The notes: generated from the sequence alone by a model not told the origin. DNA of 64,000 nt from Archivesica marissinica (GCA_014843695.1 CM026403.1:48711382-48775381), one strand, 5' to 3'. Positions 39,771 through 50,540 are shown, counted from the stretch's first letter. Numbers and translations are program-made.

Positions 39771-40208
39771 AGGTTCGATCTGACCCTAATAAAATTAACA
39801 GTCTTTCAGATGGGACTTTAACCCTTCCAACCCCACAGGCCTCTAAATAGGCTTATGAAAAGTGTAGATCCAGATGAGCCGGCTCGTAACGAGCCGTCTC
39901 ATCAGGATCTGCACTTTTTTGCCAGTAATAATTATTACTATTTTTAGATAAAATTACCCATTTTGATAAATGAACTGGTCCAAAGGTAATTTTCTTATTA
40001 ATTTATTGGTCTGAAAATATAATGCACCAGTCCATGTCAGTTACTTGGGGTTGAATGGGTTAAGCCGATGTCTCTTGTCGGTGTTGTACACCGTGCAAAT
40101 AAAAGAAAAAGAGGAGACTCTGGAATGGGTCTCTGTCTGTAGCATTACACTATCCTCCAAACGTCTAAAATGACTAATCTCTTCAGGAGGCGTCGCTCAA
40201 ACGTAAAA
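39771..40208 (+). mobile_element. SINE family C, 5'-truncated and split by a MITE
   Basis: The left part (39771-39821) starts at the B-box (AGGTTCGATC) and continues TGACCCTAATAAAATTAACA. The right part (40060-40208) resumes with GTCTCTTGTCGGTGTTGTAC and ends in CAGGAGGCGTCGCTCAAACG. The two parts are contiguous in other copies and are separated here by the TTAA-flanked element at 39822-40059, which therefore inserted later than the SINE. Confidence 0.88.
39822..40059 (+). mobile_element. TTAA-flanked MITE (piggyBac-like), nested in a SINE
   Basis: The 238-bp element has inverted ends, CCCTTCCAACCCC at the left and GGGGTTGAATGGG at the right. It is bordered on both sides by TTAA (39818-39821 and 40060-40063). 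The intact SINE has GTTAAACC at this position, so TTAA was duplicated on insertion. TTAA duplication and CCC-starting ends are typical of the piggyBac superfamily. The interior has a palindromic GAGCCGGCTCGTAACGAGCC block and no coding capacity. A second copy lies inverted at 48025-48258. Confidence 0.88.
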
Positions 40209-40499
40209 CACGCAGGCACATACAATCTTCTGATTTGATGCACTCAGCATTAACTATTTACTTTGTTATTACACTCGCCATATTGAGCACATTCCAGTCT
40301 ACTGCGTTTGCATTCCATTAAAAAGAGGTCCAGTCTGGATTACTTGCGTATTGGGTGTTTTCTCCTCCACGTAAATTCCCCCTTTTTTTTGTTAATTTAG
40401 TGCTCGCAATATATATCAACCAATTCTCCATCTTCATTTAAGCTAATAACAATTCTTCTTGCTTTATGGTTATTTAACACAGAATAATTTTAGTTGATA
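40209..40499. other. No recognisable feature
   Basis: AT-rich sequence between SINE copies with a T-run near 40383. Nothing else is seen. Confidence 0.55.
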
Positions 40500-40727
40500 C
40501 AACTTTATCTTAGCTCGATTGCGAAACAAGTTCCTACAACGTAAATGAATCGCTCTCGAGAATTCATTCCTGATGGAATGCATTGCAACGAGGGAGAGAG
40601 AAGGGCTACGTGGAATTTAAATGTCTTATCTAAGGTCACAATCGCAACTGTTCCAGCGGGGCTCGAACTGCGAGCATTTCGCACCTGAAACAAACGCTAT
40701 ACGACTACGCTATCATGACTTCCACTT
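40500..40727 (-). mobile_element. SINE family B, diverged
   Basis: Minus-strand head GGAAGTCATGATAGCGTAGT, B-box-like GTTCGAGCCC, body with CTTCTCTCTCCCTCG and tail with GAACTTGTTTCGCAATCGAG. It is diverged in the anticodon arm. No clear target-site duplication was found. Confidence 0.82.
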
Positions 40728-40798
40728 GTTTTGTAATACGACTACCTTGTAGACATTGATACATTTTGTAATAGTATGTTTCTTGTTTCTATTATTTG

Positions 40799-41683
40799 TA
40801 GGGATGTCAACGAATATGCGAATACTATTCCAGTATTCGAATATTCTGGAAAAATATTATATTTGCAAAAATGAAATAAATTGTCATAAATCAGATACTT
40901 TATTTTCCTTTGAAACCATCATAACACCCTTCCAATACAAAAGAAATTGCTCCAGGAAGTGTGAATAAATTATGTTGTGGTTGCACCCATGGCATGTTTT
41001 AATAGACACACCATGTAATCGGATAAGTACAGTAGGTGACTGAGAATGACATATTACAGACTCTTTGCAACAACATCTACCCACACGTACCTGTATCATA
41101 CAATTTTAAATAACGTGTGGTTTTATTAGTGAAAACACCCATGAATGTATATCCTATTCAACCACTTTTCTTTATACTAATCTCTTCTTCTCGTGCTCCG
41201 ATTTTATATTTCACGTTCTTGAGCTTTCTTTAAATATTAACCTTTTCCTTTTAACATCCAAAACTCTATTGACTCACTAATACAATAACTTCTGAAATTC
41301 TTTAGCATATACCTAGAATATATTTCACGTATATTCATTGTTATATATATTATTCTCCTGTCTATTGTATATCAAGCAATTGATAGGGAAAAGAACTATA
41401 TACGTTTTCTTTCGTTCTAATCCCTTTCAATATACTGCTGTTAATTTATATGTAAAATGTTAGAATAAACAATGTTTAAACCAATGTACAGTGCCCGATA
41501 ACAATAACTGAATGAGTCGTCGTCATATTTGCATGGCTTTACAGGAAGATGACGTTTACGCACTTTTTATAAGAGTTTGAGTGATTTTTAGTTTTTGATA
41601 GAATTCTATCAAATATTCGAATATTCGAATACCTTCCCGACCGAATATTCGAATACCAAAATCTATATTCGTTGCCATCCCTA
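40799..41683. mobile_element. Non-autonomous hAT-like element, complete, with 8-bp target-site duplication
   Basis: The left end TAGGGATGTCAACGAATAT and the right end ATATTCGTTGCCATCCCTA are inverted repeats of 19 bp with one mismatch. Directly outside, ATTATTTG is present at 40791-40798 and 41684-41691, an 8-bp duplication as expected for hAT insertions. Subterminal copies of GAATATTCGAATA occur at both ends (40830-40850 and 41605-41657). The 885-bp interior is AT-rich. Two short overlapping frames (40756-40968 plus, 40884-41099 minus) show no transposase motif that I recognise, so the element would need a transposase from elsewhere. Confidence 0.9.
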
Positions 41684-41691
41684 ATTATTTG

Positions 41692-42016
41692 GAATACCTC
41701 TCTCCTTTTTTCGTATTTCCAAATCCCTGTCGGGAGAGGAATTGAGGCGAAGAATTATATAAGACTCTGTCATTCATTCTAATCCTTTTTCTGTAATATC
41801 ATATGTGTGATGTATGATTAGTGCAATATACATGTACATGTATTATATTGGGAAATAAAATATGTTTGAACTAAAACCCTGCCAATTTTGAGAGAGTATA
41901 TTTAAATGATTAACTATTTGGTAAATCGTATTCGCCCTGATACCCTTCCCCTGGTCGTTGTGTTATGATGCATTGTGGGATCTTCCGAAGGAGAGTTGGG
42001 GCTATTCGTAGCACAT
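41692..42016. other. Unique sequence; possible retroelement 3' end at 41830-41875
   Basis: Contains TGTACATGTATTATATTGGG followed by AATAAAATATGTTTGAAC, similar to the ending near 39100. No gene is seen. Confidence 0.45.
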
Positions 42017-42268
42017 GGCTGTCCGATTAGCGCAGTGGTTAGCACACTCGCTTGTCACCAATGCAACCCGGGTTCGATCCTCGTACCGGGAAATATATGA
42101 GATGGTACGGTGGTCGCCAGATTGGACAGGCGGATTTTCTCCGGGTGCTCCGGTTTCCTCCCAAACGAATTACCACATTTACGCTTTCATACGCGCCAAC
42201 GAGAGTGATTAATATAAGTTGTTAAAAAATTTGCTTCGCAATCATTGTAAAATAAATAAAGTTTAAAC
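42017..42268 (+). mobile_element. SINE family A, full length
   Basis: Plus-strand copy: head GGCTGTCCGATTAGCGCAGT, B-box GGGTTCGATCC, body with TGGTACGGTGGTCGCCAGAT and CTCCGGTTTCCTCCC, tail GAGAGTGATTAATATAAGTT then AATAAATAAAGTTTAAAC. This is one of the clearest copies in the window. No definite target-site duplication was seen. Confidence 0.9.
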
Positions 42269-42416
42269 TGTTTAGCGAAACCATTCTCGTCGACCAATCA
42301 CGTGCTTGCTGTACGTATTCGATGTTTGTCTACGAAGAAAACGAGGGGGGAAATAATAGACCTGCAAGGATATAATTCGGGAAGTACTGATGTTCATAAA
42401 TCAGCTCGCTCACATT

Positions 42417-42596
42417 GTTCGCCGGAGGCGAGGATAAATAAGCTCAATCATGGTTCGCCGGAGGCGAGGATAAATAAGCTCAATCATGGTTCGCCGGAGG
42501 CGAGGATAAATAAGCTCAATCATGGTTCGCCGGAGGCGAGGATAAATAAGCTCAATCATGGTTCGCCGGAGGCGAGGATAAATAAGCTCAATCATC
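42417..42596. repeat. 36-bp minisatellite, 5 copies
   Basis: Five perfect or near-perfect copies of a 36-bp unit holding GTTCGCCGGAGGCGAGGATA then AATAAGCTCAATCATG, exactly 180 bp. It is more GC-rich than its surroundings. The period of 12 codons leaves frames open on both strands. Confidence 0.95.
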
Positions 42597-42697
42597 ATAA
42601 CTCAGAAATAGCTGGTCGTTTAAATATGCATAGAACTATAAAAATCTAAGACGTCTCTTTACTTTTTATAGTTACAATGTATCAATGAATGTTTCCA

Positions 42698-43069
42698 GTA
42701 ATGAGAAACATTAATCAGTTACTGCCCCTGTATACTCCTAAAAGAATACTGGTCCTCTTAATTGGTTTCCTCTATTTTTATCGTTGTTTCCTTTGCACCA
42801 TATGTTTTCAATTTACATCCGTATTCTCGTCTTATAATTAAATCTCAACAGATATCCTTTAGCATATCCAATGGATACCTTACTGTAAAAATTGGTTCAA
42901 TTAATTAACATGATTTTTATAAAATTACATTTATCCTAACGCAACATATTGTTAGATGACAACAGTAAAAACAAAGGATTCCAACTAAAAGGACAATAAA
43001 CATTTCGGGATAAATCTGACTTTATCCATCAAGGGAGGTAATAGAAAAACCAGTAGTGTCTCTCATTAC
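42698..43069 (-). mobile_element. MITE-like dispersed repeat, copy 2, both ends present
   Basis: The ends GTAATGAGAAAC (42698) and GTCTCTCATTAC (43069) form a 12-bp inverted repeat with one mismatch. The interior matches 28266-28623 in inverted orientation over about 360 bp with moderate divergence. No reading frame of note is present. The target-site duplication is not obvious, so the superfamily is unassigned. Confidence 0.78.
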
Positions 43070-43139
43070 ATAGTCAATGATATATTGTGTACGATGCACT
43101 AATACAGTAAAAGCCTATTTTGGTAGAACTCAATCAAGG

Positions 43140-43406
43140 GGCTTCCGTCGTAGAGTGGTTACGGTCGATGACTTTAAATCACTAGCCACTCATCACTGTA
43201 GTGTTCGAATCTCACTGTGTGTGTCGAATTCATTCATGTGAGGAAGCTATCCAGCTGGCTTGTGGAAGGTTAGTGGTTCTATCCAGATACAATCTCGTGT
43301 CTGAGGGTTTGGGGTCTCTCTTCACCAACATCAATACTAGCTGGATAGTGGCCATATGACAAACCTAAACTGTTTGTGCGACCGTACACACTCCAAAACA
43401 AACATA
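43140..43406 (+). mobile_element. SINE family D, full length
   Basis: The tRNA-like head (TCGTAGAGTGGTTACGGTCG as A-box region, GTGTTCGAATCTCAC as B-box) is followed by GTGAGGAAGCTATCCAGCTG, then GGAAGGTTAGTGGTTCTA. The tail reads GGCCATATGACAAACCTAAA and ends CCAAAACAAACA. Minus-strand relatives are at 51311, 52632, 61190 and 62101; their ends (GGAGTTTAACATC, TTTGTTTG) match this tail. Confidence 0.8.
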
Positions 43407-43978
43407 TGTATCAATTAACCAGACTCGCCGATTGTGTTCTTCTGTAATTACAGAGGCAAAACAAGCGGATGATTTGTTACGTTTGTCTATTCAATTATTC
43501 CATTACGGCTGTGACGAGTTCCTCCTAGCAGACCCATTACTAGAAGCAAATCGCTTGGTTTCCAATTTACGACCAGTATCTAACAGATAAAACACAGAAT
43601 AATGAGATTACCCTGTTTCAGATTACAAAAACACGACTAATGGTTTAGCTAAAGTTATTTTAAACATGTTTCTTTAAATGGAAAACAAACTACATTTATA
43701 CATACAAGAGTATCATACTGTTTACAATGTACATGTACGCAGCATTCGCTTGTTTTGTGAAATGCATATCCTTAAATTGGAGAAGTAAAAAACAGTTCGT
43801 TTGCTGTTATATTCAAACATTATACCAAATCTACGAATGCGTACAGCACCAAAAAATCACAATAAATCAACCAGAAATATTACAGAAAACAATGCACATT
43901 CATACAAGTGTATACGTAAAATCCAATATAGCGCGTTCGCTTGTGGCGTCACCGCAATCTAAGTACAAGGGGGAGTAA
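43407..43978. other. No recognisable feature
   Basis: Unique AT-rich sequence. An 83-codon plus-strand frame at 43727-43978 has no recognisable domain and is probably chance. Confidence 0.55.
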
Positions 43979-43992
43979 TCGGCGGGTGCTGG

Positions 43993-44111
43993 TCAAAACG
44001 TACCCAAGTCAAAACGTACCTGCATTTTAAGTCAAAACGTACCCAACTATAAGTCAAAACGTACCCATTCTTTGGTCAAAACGTACCCACTCAAGAAGTA
44101 AAACGTACCTA
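43993..44111 (+). repeat. Six copies of a GTCAAAACGTACC motif at regular 22-23 bp spacing
   Basis: Copies start at 43993, 44009, 44032, 44054, 44076 and 44099 (the last is GTAAAACGTACC). Steps are 16, 23, 22, 22 and 23 bp. The 13-bp core is conserved whereas the bases between cores differ (AACTATAA, ATTCTTTG, ACTCAAGAA). That is unlike an ordinary minisatellite, in which the whole unit is copied. Confidence 0.85.
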
Positions 44112-44489
44112 AATAGATAGTCAAATATATTATTGTGGTTGATATATTTTGCATTGACTAGACTACTAATTCATGAGAATGAGGTGGTATGTCATTGTCC
44201 AGACACAATGGAATGCGGGATTCGGGCAGTGTATTCTAGGCAGGATGTCATAAAACTGACAAACTTCCTGTCCACTCGAGGACAAACACACCGCCGCTAA
44301 TTGGTGACAGTGTCATTGGAATTCCATTTTAGATATTTGGTCAGTTGGCCATTTGGATTTTTAAACAGAACTAAACAAGTATATATAGAACATGTTTTCG
44401 AGTTGGGCCCGTCCACGATGACGTCTTGGCGGAGAAAGCCTGGCGGAAGGTACTGCTCTGCAAGCTGAAAACATTATAATATGAATTTA
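44112..44489. other. Unique sequence, nothing recognised
   Basis: Contains no convincing frame. The stretch leads into the 49-bp array; bases 44460-44489 have a faint resemblance to the unit (CATTATAATATGAATTTAAT). Confidence 0.5.
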
Positions 44490-47400
44490 ATGCCACGAGA
44501 TGTGTGTGGCTGTACAACACAAACACTCCAGCATTATCATGCCACGAGATGTGTGTGGCTGTACAACATAAACACTCCAGCATTATCATGCCACGAGATG
44601 TGTGTGACTGTACAACACAAACACTCCAGCATTATCATGCCACGAGATGTGTGTGGCTGTACAACACAAACACTCCAGCATTATCATGCCACGAGATGTG
44701 TGTGGCTGTACAACACAAACACTCCAGCATTATCATGCCACGAGATGTGTGTGGCTGTACAACATAAACACTCCAGCATTATCATGCCACGAGATGTGTG
44801 TGGCTGTACAACATAAACACTCCAGCATTATCATGCCACGAGATGTGTGTGGCTGTACAACATAAACACTCCAGCATTATCATGCCACGAGATGTGTGTG
44901 GCTGTACAACACAAACACTCCAGCATTATCATGCCACGAGATGTGTGTGGCTGTACAACATAAACACTCCAGCATTATCATGCCACGAGATGTGTGTGGC
45001 TGTACAACATAAACACTCCAGCATTATCATGCCACGAGATGTGTGTGGCTGTACAACATAAACACTCCAGCATTATCATGCCACGAGATGTGTGTGGCTG
45101 TACAACATAAACACTCCAGCATTATCATGCCACGAGATGTGTGTGGCTGTACAACATAAACACTCCAGCATTATCATGCCACGAGATGTGTGTGGCTGTA
45201 CAACATAAACACTCCAGCATTATCATGCCACGAGATGTGTGTGGCTGTACAACATAAACACTCCAGCATTATCATGCCACGAGATGTGTGTGGCTGTACA
45301 ACATAAACACTCCAGCATTATCATGCCACGAGATGTGTGTGGCTGTACAACACAAACACTCAAGCATTATCATGCCACGAGATGTGTGTGGCTGTACAAC
45401 ATAAACACTCCAGCATTATCATGCCACGAGATATGTGTGGCTGTACAACACAAACACTCCAGCATTATCATGCCACGAGATGTGTGTGGCTGTACAACAT
45501 AAACCCTCCAGCATTATCATGCCACGAGATGTGTGTGGCTGTACAACACAAACACTCCAGCATTATCATGCCACGAGATGTGTGTGACTGTACAACACAA
45601 ACACTCCAGCATTATCATGCCACGAGATGTGTGTGGCTGTACAACACAAACACTCCAGCATTATCATGCCACGAGATGTGTGTGGCTGTACAACATAAAC
45701 ACTCCAGCATTATCATGCCACGAGATGTGTGTGGCTGTACAACACAAACACTCCAGCATTATCATGCCACGAGATGTGTGTGGCTGTACAACATAAACAC
45801 TCCAGCATTATCATGCCACGAGATGTGTGTGGCTGTACAACACAAACACTCCAGCATTATCATGCCACGAGATGTGTGTGGCTGTACAACATAAACACTC
45901 CAGCATTATCATGCCACGAGATGTGTGTGGCTGTACAACACAAACACTCCAGCATTATCATGCCACGAGATGTGTGTGGCTGTACAACACAAACACTCCA
46001 GCATTATCATGCCACGAGATGTGTGTGGCTGTACAACACAAACACTCCAGCATTATCATGCCACGAGATGTGTGTGGCTGTACAACATAAACACTCCAGC
46101 ATTATCATGCCACGAGATGTGTGTGGCTGTACAACACAAACACTCCAGCATTATCATGCCACGAGATGTGTGTGGCTGTACAACATAAACACTCCAGCAT
46201 TATCATGCCACGAGATGTGTGTGGCTGTACAACATAAACACTCCAGCATTATCATGCCACGAGATGTGTGTGGCTGTACAACATAAACACTCCAGCATTA
46301 TCATGCCACGAGATGTGTGTGGCTGTACAACACAAACACTCCAGCATTATCATGCCACGAGATGTGTGTGGCTGTACAACATAAACACTCCAGCATTATC
46401 ATGCCACGAGATGTGTGTGGCTGTACAACACAAACACTCCAGCATTATCATGCCACGAGATGTGTGTGGCTGTACAACATAAACACTCCAGCATTATCAT
46501 GCCACGAGATGTGTGTGGCTGTACAACACAAACACTCCAGCATTATCATGCCACGAGATGTGTGTGGCTGTACAACACAAACACTCCAGCATTATCATGC
46601 CACGAGATGTGTGTGGCTGTACAACACAAACACTCCAGCATTATCATGCCACGAGATGTGTGTGGCTGTACAACATAAACACTCCAGCATTATCATGCCA
46701 CGAGATGTGTGTGGCTGTACAACACAAACACTCCAGCATTATCATGCCACGAGATGTGTGTGGCTGTACAACACAAACACTCCAGCATTATCATGCCACG
46801 AGATGTGTGTGGCTGTACAACACAAACACTCCAGCATTATCATGCCACGAGATGTGTGTGGCTGTACAACATAAACACTCCAGCATTATCATGCCACGAG
46901 ATGTGTGTGGCTGTACAACACAAACACTCCAGCATTATCATGCCACGAGATGTGTGTGGCTGTACAACACAAACACTCCAGCATTATCATGCCACGAGAT
47001 GTGTGTGGCTGTACAACACAAACACTCCAGCATTATCATGCCACGAGATGTGTGTGGCTGTACAACATAAACACTCCAGCATTATCATGCCACGAGATGT
47101 GTGTGGCTGTACAACACAAACACTCCAGCATTATCATGCCACGAGATGTGTGTGGCTGTACAACATAAACACTCCAGCATTATCATGCCACGAGATGTGT
47201 GGCTGTACAACACAAACACTCCAGCATTATCATGCCACGAGATGTGTGTGGCTGTACAACACAAACACTCCAGCATTATCATGCCACGAGATGTGTGTGG
47301 CTGTACAACATAAACACTCCAGCATTATCATGCCACGAGATGTGTGTGGCTGTACAACACAAACACTCCAGCATTATCATGCCACGAGATGTGTGTGGCT

Positions 47401-47870
47401 GTACAACATAAACCCTCCAGCATTATCATGCCACGAGATGTGTGTGGCTGTACAACACAAACACTCCAGCATTATCATGCCACGAGATGTGTGTGGCTGT
47501 ACAACATAAACCTCCAGCATTATCATGCCACGAGATGTGTGTGGCTGTACAACACAAACACTCCAGCATTATCATGCCACGAGATGTGTGTGGCTGTACA
47601 ACACAAACACTCCAGCATTATCATGCCACGAGATGTGTGTGGCTGTACAACATAAACACTCCAGCATTATCATGCCACGAGATGTGTGTGGCTGTACAAC
47701 ACAAACCCTCCAGCATTATCATGCCACGAGATGTGTGTGGCTGTACAACATAAACCCTCCAGCATTATCATGCCACGAGATGTGTGTGGCTGTACAACAC
47801 AAACACTCCAGCATTATCATGCCACGAGATGTGTGTGGCTGTACAACACAAACCCTCCAGCATTATCATG
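44490..47870. repeat. 49-bp minisatellite, about 69 copies
   Basis: The unit contains TGCCACGAGATGTGTGTGGC, TGTACAACACAAACACTCCA and GCATTATCA, 49 bp. Copies are nearly identical. The main polymorphism is ACACAAAC versus ACATAAAC, with rarer CCCTCC, GTGACTG and small deletions (47198, 47510). The order of the C/T variant forms a higher-order period of four units (196 bp) from about 46510 to 47100. A period of 49 shifts frame each unit, so frames read through the array with a 49-residue period; I see no coding evidence. Confidence 0.97.
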
Positions 47871-48024
47871 AATTAAAGCAAGAGTGTTTCCAATTACCAA
47901 CACATATATACTGTACTGTTTTTTTTTTGCGAAACATCTCTCGGATTATGAATCTATGTGTCGGTACAGACTATTTTGCAAATTTATACTCTTAAATAGG
48001 TCTAGCCATTTGTTTGGTATTTAA

Positions 48025-48258
48025 CCCATTCAACACCAAGTAACTGACATGGACTGGTCCATGATCAGTTTTTAGACCAATAAATTAATACGAGAATTAC
48101 ATTTGGACCAGTTCATTTATCAAAATGGGTAATTTTGTCTAAAATAGTAATATTACTGGCAAAAAGTGCAGATCATGGTGAGACGGCTCGTCACGAGCCG
48201 GCTCATCTGGATCTACACTTTTTGTAAGCCTATTCAGAGGTGTGTGGTGTTGAAAGGG
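48025..48258 (-). mobile_element. TTAA-flanked MITE (piggyBac-like), second copy
   Basis: The ends CCCATTCAACACC and GGTGTTGAAAGGG are inverted, bordered by TTAA at 48021-48024 and 48259-48262. Relative to 39822-40059 it lies in the opposite orientation: its left end matches the right end of the first copy, and its internal palindrome GAGACGGCTCGTCACGAGCC mirrors that of the first copy. At 234 bp it is slightly shorter. No coding capacity. Confidence 0.88.
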
Positions 48259-48315
48259 TTAACACTTGAATAGGGCCTAACTTATTATGAAAGAATCGAC
48301 TCTCAACTTTTTAAA

Positions 48316-48552
48316 ATTTTATTTAACGTCGCCTCCGGCTACCCATTTCAGCGACGGGCAGTTTACCTAACAACACCTTTCCTGGACAGGCTCCAGCGGT
48401 TAACTAGTACTTTGTGCACCAACCTCCGTAAGAAACTGTCAACTTTGTCATATAAATGAGACGCGGTCTGAGAGGGGCTCGAACCCGTGACCATCAGTGA
48501 TGATAGGTTACAGTGGTATACAAGACATCGACCTTAACCACTAGACCACAGT
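48316..48552 (-). mobile_element. SINE family E
   Basis: Minus-strand head TGTGGTCTAGTGGTTAAGGT (A-box) and CACGGGTTCGAGCCCCTC (B-box), then a body unlike families A to D. The 3' end reads CGTCGCTGAAATGGGTAGCC, GGAGGCGACGTTAAATAAA. This end is closely similar to the family C end (ATGGGCAACCGGTAGCGACG, then ATAAATAAA), although head and body differ. Confidence 0.78.
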
Positions 48553-48741
48553 ATACATTGCATTCATGCATATGTTAGCGCAACATCTGTACTTTTTCTG
48601 AACATATATTTTCCTAGAAAAGTATTTCTTTGATGCTTTCGATTTTGATGTCAAAATGACAATATGCCGTAAAATCTGACAGGAATGTTATACAATCTCA
48701 CCAACTACAATATCGTATAGGTCTAACATGTATAGTAATCT

Positions 48742-49029
48742 GTTTTTTACGTTTATTTATTTATCGTCGCTACCGGTTGCCCATGTGAGCGACGCCTCCT
48801 GAAGAGATTAGTTATTTTAGATTGTTGGAGGATAGTGCAATGATACAGACAGAGGCCCATTCCAGGGTCTCCTCTGGTTCTTTTATGTGCACGGTAAAGC
48901 ACCGACACGAGACCTCGGTTTAACGTCCCATCTGAAAGACTGTTAATTTTACTAGGGTCAGACGGGGGATCGAACCAGCGATCCCTGGATTACCAGTCCA
49001 GCGTGTTACCACTGGACTACATATCCGTC
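48742..49029 (-). mobile_element. SINE family C, full length with 13-bp target-site duplication
   Basis: Minus-strand copy with head ACGGATATGTAGTCCAGTGG, B-box GGTTCGATCC, body GTCTTTCAGATGGGACGTTA and tail GGTAGCGACGATAAATAAAT. A perfect 13-bp duplication, TGTATAGTAATCT, lies at 48729-48741 and 49030-49042. The intact duplication points to a fairly recent insertion. Confidence 0.93.
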
Positions 49030-49042
49030 TGTATAGTAATCT

Positions 49043-49402
49043 CCCATCAAGCGTACTTTATACGCAAAATAGTGAAATAACTTGTCGCGATGAAAACATG
49101 ATAATATTATGATGGCGAAATTCAAATACTCGTAATACCAACTTAGGTATTTCTTAGAATTGCTTTCCCTGTTTGCTGACGTCACATTTTATATCTATTG
49201 TCTGGGTATTTGGATGATATCGTTGCTATTTAGTAAGTAGTAACCTATAATTGAACGTGGGAAATAGATCCTGCATATATACAAAAGGCAGTACAATTAT
49301 GTGAACAATGCTGTGCATGCTTTACGAACTGTCCACGTAGCTAAATACAACAAGTTGTGGGCATAAGGTCGTGTAACTCGATACTGACAATAATGGTCAG
49401 TG
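49043..49402. other. No recognisable feature
   Basis: Unique sequence. It contains TGACGTCA at 49177-49184 but no gene beside it. Confidence 0.5.
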
Positions 49403-49562
49403 CGCCAGAGTGCACCACATCGGACTAGCATTGAATCCAGTGATCACAGGTTCGATCCACCGCCTGACCATAACAATAGTAACAATTGGGCGTGTTAACG
49501 TGACTGTTTATTTAGGGTCAGATGGGGGTTCGAACCTGCGATCCATGGATTACCAGTCCAGA
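49403..49562. mobile_element. Two family C head fragments facing each other
   Basis: 49403-49475 is a diverged plus-strand head (GAATCCAGTGATCACAGGTT, then CGATCCACCGCCTGACC). 49508-49562 is a minus-strand head (GGGTCAGATGGGGGTTCGAA, then TTACCAGTCCAG). Both are truncated, so this is a degenerate convergent pair and not functional tRNA genes. Confidence 0.65.
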
Positions 49563-49865
49563 ACAATTATGGCTTACAAATTGGGTCTCAACTGTTAAGG
49601 CCATACTAGATGAGTATGGGTTATCACATGTATTTTTTGATCAACATAATGTCTCATTAAAGGCATTTCCATTTGTATGATAGCCGTAGTACCCTTATAG
49701 TTATAGACGTACTTCTACATCTTCCGATACCCTACCTATGCTGCTACACTTCAAAAGGAGGGGTCTAATTACTGATATACCTGAAGGGGAGGAGCTTAAT
49801 TGTAATGAGCAGCCATGCAATAACTGAAATGTATGGAAACTGGACTGGTAATCCAGGGATCGCAG

Positions 49866-50143
49866 ACGGATATGTAGTCCAGTGGTAACACGCTGGACTG
49901 GTAATCCAGGGATCGCAGGTTCGATCCCCCGTCTGACCCTAATAAAATAAACAGTCTTTCAGATGGAACGTTAAACCGAGGTCTCGTGTCGGTGCTGAAC
50001 ACTGTACACATAAAAGAACCAGAGGAGACTCTGGAATGGGTATATGTCCGTATCAGTGCACTATCCTCTAAAAATCTAAAATTACTAATCTCTTCATGAG
50101 GCATCGCTCATATGGGTAACCGGTAGCGACGATAAATAAACGT
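49866..50143 (+). mobile_element. SINE family C, full length, beside a duplicated piece of its own head
   Basis: Complete plus-strand copy with head, B-box, body and GCGACGATAAATAAACG tail. Just before it, 49840-49866 repeats 27 bases of the head (the ACTGGACTGGTAATCCAGGG to CGCAG segment) that recurs at 49893-49919. This could be insertion into an older family C copy or a small local duplication. Confidence 0.88.
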
Positions 50144-50540
50144 AGAACACACAGATAAATACAATCCACACATTGCTGTACGGCAGGTGCTCGGCCTAAC
50201 TCTGAGTCTAGTAAGTCTAGGTAGAAACGTTAATTACCAGTATTACAGAGCATAAAAAGCAAACACCATTCTAAATTAACATTGTTATATATAACTAACA
50301 ATTTAGATTCTCAACATAATCGATCATTACTTCCGTATGGCATTCTAGGAAATGAACATTAGGGTACCCCATGAGGCCCGTCTCGTCCGTCCTAGAAATG
50401 TAACAATGTAAATAATTGTCCAGAAAATACGGGGTAACCCCAGGTCATGCCAGCCGTCAGTCCGCCTCGGTTTATAGTATTATTTAACTCGAGGAGGATC
50501 GAACCAGTGAGTCCTGGATTCACAGTACAACGTGTTTGTT
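50144..50540. other. Unique sequence with a decayed tRNA-like fragment
   Basis: 50488-50532 resembles a minus-strand family C head (GAGGATCGAACCAGTGAGTC, then CTGGATT). The rest is unrecognised. Confidence 0.45.

Noticed and set aside
41991..42212. 65-codon plus-strand frame and its relatives at 31786 and 50594
   Set aside because: These are translations of the family A SINE and recur at every copy.
42417..42596. CRISPR-like 36-bp direct repeats
   Set aside because: The 36 bp is the whole repeating unit; no spacers are present.
43727..43978. 83-codon plus-strand frame
   Set aside because: No recognisable domain, ordinary AT-rich composition and no supporting context; probably chance.
44490..47870. 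CRISPR array
   Set aside because: Units are contiguous with no variable spacers, and the context is eukaryotic.
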